DNA of 64,000 nt from Ruminococcaceae bacterium UBA1417 (lineage in GTDB: Bacteria; Bacillota; Clostridia; Oscillospirales; Acutalibacteraceae): the NCBI GenBank assembly GCA_002305575.1, contig DBPP01000015.1, forward strand, positions 49,613 through 113,612. The letters run 5' to 3'. Every line of letters starts with the position of its first letter. Positions within the stretch are counted from its first letter, which is position 1. The notes beneath the pieces are model-generated. The model did no database searches, was not told where the DNA came from, and was given only the letters and a program-made list of their open reading frames with translations. Positions 61,434 to 64,000 of the stretch are shown in pieces. Position numbers and translations under genes: made by a program.

Positions 61434-62048
61434 TCAGAGATCATCGTCCGGCGCCTGCCCATCATGCGCGAGCCATTTGCAGTCCGTCATTTCCATTTCG
61501 GTAAAGACTGCACGGAAACAGGAATCTTCCGGGCTGCAAGCATAGATGCCAAACTGAATTTCTCCGGTTGCCTCGTGCAAATGGCAGATGCGCATCTGGC
61601 GGAACACCACGCCGTCTTCCGAACACTCGATGCAAAAATCATCTTCCCGCCGGCTCAGACGGTACCACATGGATTTTATGTCGGCGGGAATTTCTGTCGT
61701 AGCCCAGTCTGAATAACCGTGGTTGGTCACGACGCTGCCCAGATGTTGGAAACGCTCGTTTTCATATTCAATGGATCCTTTGAGCCAGTTTTCGCTGTCC
61801 AGGTACAGAACCACCCCGCATTGGTCAAAACGGTGGTGCGTTTCGGTAAATTCCGTTTTAACCACAAAGGAAAAGAATTTTTCTTCCGTGCACATTTGCA
61901 GAACCGGAGCGTTATCATTGCGGAAGTGGTAGTAGGTTCTCTGCCACAGGTCGGTGTGCGGCTTGGTGACAATCTCGATCCTATCCGGAGAAATCACGCA
62001 GCTTTCCGGCTGCCTGGTCCATTTTAGTTTTGTTACGTCAAATTTCAT
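61434..62048 (-). CDS. DUF1349 domain protein (concanavalin-like fold)
   Basis: 204 aa. KLKWTRQPESCVISPDRIEIVTKPHTDLWQRTYYHFRND, CGVVLYLDSENWLKGSIEYENERFQHLGSVVTNHGYSDW and VWYRLSR-like DIKSMWYRLSRREDDFCIECSEDG are the DUF1349 pattern; the fold is a beta-sandwich also found attached to glycosidases. May bind or process a glycan. ATG 62048 has GGAGGA 6 nt upstream; ATG 62054 is too close to that site. Overlaps the acetyltransferase 3' end by 11 nt, third gene of the operon. Confidence 0.85.
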   Translation of the reverse strand: MKFDVTKLKWTRQPESCVISPDRIEIVTKPHTDLWQRTYYHFRNDNAPVLQMCTEEKFFSFVVKTEFTETHHRFDQCGVVLYLDSENWLKGSIEYENERFQHLGSVVTNHGYSDWATTEIPADIKSMWYRLSRREDDFCIECSEDGVVFRQMRICHLHEATGEIQFGIYACSPEDSCFRAVFTEMEMTDCKWLAHDGQAPDDDL

Positions 62049-62637
62049 TTTCATTCCTCCAATATTTCTTTTTGTCTTCTTCCGTAATTTTTCGAAGAAC
62101 CCGACAGGGATTGCCGACAGCCACCACACCTGCAGGAATATCCCGGTTCACGACGCTTCCCGCACCGATGACGGTATTGCTTCCGATTGTTACGCCGGGC
62201 AATACCGTCACGGACGCCCCAAACCATACGTTGTCGCCCACCGTAATCGGATAGGCATATTCCAGCCCCCGATTGCGTTGCGCACTGTCCAGCGGATGCC
62301 CTGCTGTGGAAAATATGCAGTTTGGTGCGATAAAGACGTTATCGCCAAAAGTAACCTTTGCACCATCCAAAATAACACAGTTATGATTGGTATAAAAATT
62401 TTCCCCGATTTTAATGTTACATCCGTAATCGCACCAAAACGGAGCCGTAATACAAAAACGGTTTCCTGTTTTTCCCAAAAGTCTTCGGATCATTTCTTCC
62501 TGATCTGAAATTTGGGAGGGTCTTAACTGATTGTATTCAAAGCACAGGTCTTTACATCGCGTTCTTACAGCAATCAATTCTTCATCATAATTGGCGTCAT
62601 AAAGCCATCCTTGCTGCATCTTTTCCCGTTCGGTCAT
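62038..62637 (-). CDS. Sugar O-acetyltransferase (maltose/galactoside acetyltransferase family)
   Basis: 199 aa. N-terminal Mac domain MTEREKMQQGWLYDANYDEELIAVRTRCKDL, then left-handed beta-helix: CDYGCNIKIGENFYTNHNCVILDG, VFIAPNCIFSTAGHPLD (catalytic His), GDNVWFGASVTVLPGVTIGSNTVIGAGSVV, NPCRVLRKI. Transfers acetyl from acetyl-CoA to a free sugar or glycoside, often to detoxify non-metabolised sugars. ATG 62637 overlaps the regulator's TGA by 4 nt. Confidence 0.92.
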   Translation of the reverse strand: MTEREKMQQGWLYDANYDEELIAVRTRCKDLCFEYNQLRPSQISDQEEMIRRLLGKTGNRFCITAPFWCDYGCNIKIGENFYTNHNCVILDGAKVTFGDNVFIAPNCIFSTAGHPLDSAQRNRGLEYAYPITVGDNVWFGASVTVLPGVTIGSNTVIGAGSVVNRDIPAGVVAVGNPCRVLRKITEEDKKKYWRNENEI

Positions 62638-63626
62638 GGTTCTCCATCCTTTCTGTTTATAGCCGTCCAATACATACCCATCAGATAGTACGCATCGGTA
62701 TTGTGGATAAATTCAAACGCTGGCATATAAGCTTCCGGTATACATTTTAGACATGCCGTGCGAATGCGCTCGAGGTCGCTTTTCTGTATCAGATCTCCGG
62801 TAAACAGCAATTTGTGTGGATTCAGAATGGAGATCAGGGCGATGGATGCCTGAATAATCAAAGGTTCGGCGGTGGGGCGGTGCATTTTCTGAATTTGCTC
62901 CTCCAGACTCATGCCATAATCTAAAAAACCAACCATACCGGCAAATAGGTTTTGCCCTGTGAGCACCGTTCCGTAGTGAACGGTGGCCGTCCCCGGTAAT
63001 ACGCCGGCTGGATAGTTGACCAAGGTGATAATTTGATCAAAAATCTGTTCCTGCTGAAAATAGCCATATATTTTGTAGTACATATCGTTGGCGAGAAAGA
63101 CCGGCAAGTGGTATTGCGTTTCTAAAATGGAGACCAATTCCACGCCCTCCAATTCCGGGATATCGCTGTGTCGAATAACACCGTTTTCTGCAATGCTCGG
63201 CGTCCCCACAATGATCTGGCGTGTATTAGGAAATTGATTCAAAGCTTCGGCAAGTTTGCGCTTTATGGCATCCGTGTCCAATACAGAAAACGGGCTTACC
63301 TGAAAATACCGGATTTTCCCTGTGGGGGAGAGGACGGCTGTTGTAAGCGATTTAATGCCCTGAATCCATTCGAAATAGATACAGACGGTACTTTCATACG
63401 CTTCGTTCAATCTGTAAACAACCGAGCTTCTCCCCACATCGTGGAGCTTCTGTTTTTCGCCAATTACTTCCCCGCAATGTTCCATTTCATTTAAATAGGT
63501 ATTGCAGCTGGCAACACTGAGCCCCGACTGCATGGAAATCTGTTGCTTGGAGTAAGACTGACCTCGAACCAACAGCTTCCGAATTATGGATTTATTTCGC
63601 CGTTTAATATCGGCAGAATCATTCAT
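62634..63626 (-). CDS. ROK-like transcriptional regulator (HTH + sugar-kinase-like domain)
   Basis: 330 aa. N-terminal winged helix-turn-helix (about 10-65: KSIIRKLLVRGQSYSKQQISMQSGLSVASCNTYLNEME), then a ROK/actin-like domain (IYFEWIQGIKSLTTAVLSPTGKI, FLANDMYYKIYGYF, YGTVLTGQNLFAGMVGFLDYG). The zinc CxCGxxGC motif and the catalytic Asp context of ROK kinases are missing, fitting a pure regulator. ATG 63626 has AGGGTGA upstream; GTG 63635 overlaps that site. Likely represses its own operon through the dyad at 63650-63678. Confidence 0.85.
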   Translation of the reverse strand: MNDSADIKRRNKSIIRKLLVRGQSYSKQQISMQSGLSVASCNTYLNEMEHCGEVIGEKQKLHDVGRSSVVYRLNEAYESTVCIYFEWIQGIKSLTTAVLSPTGKIRYFQVSPFSVLDTDAIKRKLAEALNQFPNTRQIIVGTPSIAENGVIRHSDIPELEGVELVSILETQYHLPVFLANDMYYKIYGYFQQEQIFDQIITLVNYPAGVLPGTATVHYGTVLTGQNLFAGMVGFLDYGMSLEEQIQKMHRPTAEPLIIQASIALISILNPHKLLFTGDLIQKSDLERIRTACLKCIPEAYMPAFEFIHNTDAYYLMGMYWTAINRKDGEP

Positions 63627-63649
63627 ACGGATCACCCTGTATTTTTATA

Positions 63650-63684
63650 TTCATTATTATAACCATTGTAATAATGAAAGTCAA
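63650..63684 (-). promoter_or_regulatory. Promoter with perfect 10-bp operator dyad for the ROK operon
   Basis: Minus strand TTGACT (63684-63679), 17-bp spacer, TATAAT (63661-63656). TTCATTATTA (63650-63659) and TAATAATGAA (63669-63678) are exact inverted arms 9 bp apart that fill the spacer and cover the -10. Binding would block RNA polymerase; the adjacent regulator is the natural candidate. Confidence 0.8.
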
Positions 63685-64000
63685 GGACAATTTACCCACT
63701 GTTTCGCCCACAAATTCCAGGATCAGGCTTCCGTGTGTGTTCCTCTATATTTCGAAGAGTTTGCTATACGTGTAGAATTTCCTTTTTTCGAGAAATCTCT
63801 CGAAAAGCTTAACCATTTATCATCCTCAAAAGAACCCCCGTTTTCCGGCTTGTTTGGGACCGATAAACGGGGGTTGCTGCGTTTGATTCTTGAATACATT
63901 CCGCGCTGGATGGGCGCCGCGTCAATTGCGTTGGGATCCATTCTGTTCTATGCTTATGCCAGAGCGATGTTCCGCGTGTGTTGCGAGGCGATACCGCCCT
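63685..64000. other. Right-end region without a supportable gene
   Basis: Contains an imperfect hairpin AACCCCCGTTT / AAACGGGGGTT (63833-63875) related in sequence to the asnA terminator. One plus-strand frame stays open from before 63721 to the right edge and a 72-aa minus-strand frame ends at 63941, but neither has a ribosome site or a recognisable product. Confidence 0.5.

Noticed and set aside
63723..63941. 72-codon minus-strand frame near the right edge
   Set aside because: No ribosome site or known domain, overlaps a hairpin, and an equally open frame exists on the other strand.
1..64000. Mobile elements, prophage, tRNA or rRNA genes
   Set aside because: No transposase, integrase or phage structural motif, no terminal repeats and no recognisable tRNA cloverleaf were seen.

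Overview
The window reads as chromosomal DNA of an endospore-forming, Gram-positive Clostridia, most likely an Oscillospirales-type gut anaerobe. Evidence: GC-rich low-GC-phylum style genes (AGGAGG-type ribosome binding sites, frequent TTG/GTG starts, TTGACA-17-TATAAT promoters often with an extended TGG before the -10), sporulation genes (spoIID, bofA), a lipoteichoic-acid-synthase-like enzyme, two-site [4Fe-4S] aldo/keto reductase, and LplB/YtcP-type sugar ABC transport next to beta-mannosidase. The genus assignment is inference. No rRNA, tRNA, CRISPR array, insertion sequence or prophage was recognised.

Layout. 1-4.5 kb: 3' part of a P1B metal ATPase, convergent spoIID, then a citrate synthase with its own promoter and terminator. 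4.6-9 kb: a MoxR ATPase / DUF58 / transglutaminase operon. 9-13.6 kb: a 1026-residue fusion of sugar-isomerase-like TIM barrel, acyl-CoA ligase and LeuA-type regulatory region, followed by a Gfo/Idh/MocA oxidoreductase. 13.6-20 kb (minus strand): a small membrane protein, a transpeptidase PBP coupled to an FHA-FtsW/RodA fusion and a hexapeptide acyltransferase-like protein, then a Cys-rich protein coupled to a nucleoside phosphorylase. 20-25.7 kb: a heterodimeric ABC exporter and an LtaS-like enzyme. 25.8-28.2 kb: folE-folP-folB-folK. 28.3-32.3 kb: M23 peptidase with coiled coil, enolase, a TIM-barrel isomerase (minus) and an orphan FeoA domain protein.

32.3-41 kb is a carbohydrate locus: a 0.9-kb non-coding region full of dyad symmetries, two sugar permeases and a solute-binding lipoprotein (no ATPase), GH2 beta-mannosidase and a type I mannose-6-phosphate isomerase. 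Mannosides would be imported, cleaved and fed to fructose-6-phosphate. 41-43 kb: QueT (with a preQ1-riboswitch-like leader) and a TrkH/KtrB potassium channel subunit. 43.5-46.8 kb: class II aldolase, PfkB kinase and L-fucose/L-arabinose isomerase-family protein in one operon, a self-contained isomerase-kinase-aldolase route for an unidentified sugar.

46.9-61.2 kb: SpoVB/MurJ-like flippase, ABC exporter, Fe-S aldo/keto reductase, murD, rnr, a 59-residue BofA-family gene, nagA, a zinc-ribbon membrane protein that is broken or frameshifted at a perfect A_AAA_AAG slippery site, a GH5 glycosidase and asnA. 61.4-63.7 kb (minus): a ROK-like regulator, a sugar O-acetyltransferase and a DUF1349 protein with overlapping ends, under a promoter overlaid by a perfect 10-bp dyad. 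The last 0.3 kb holds no gene I can support.
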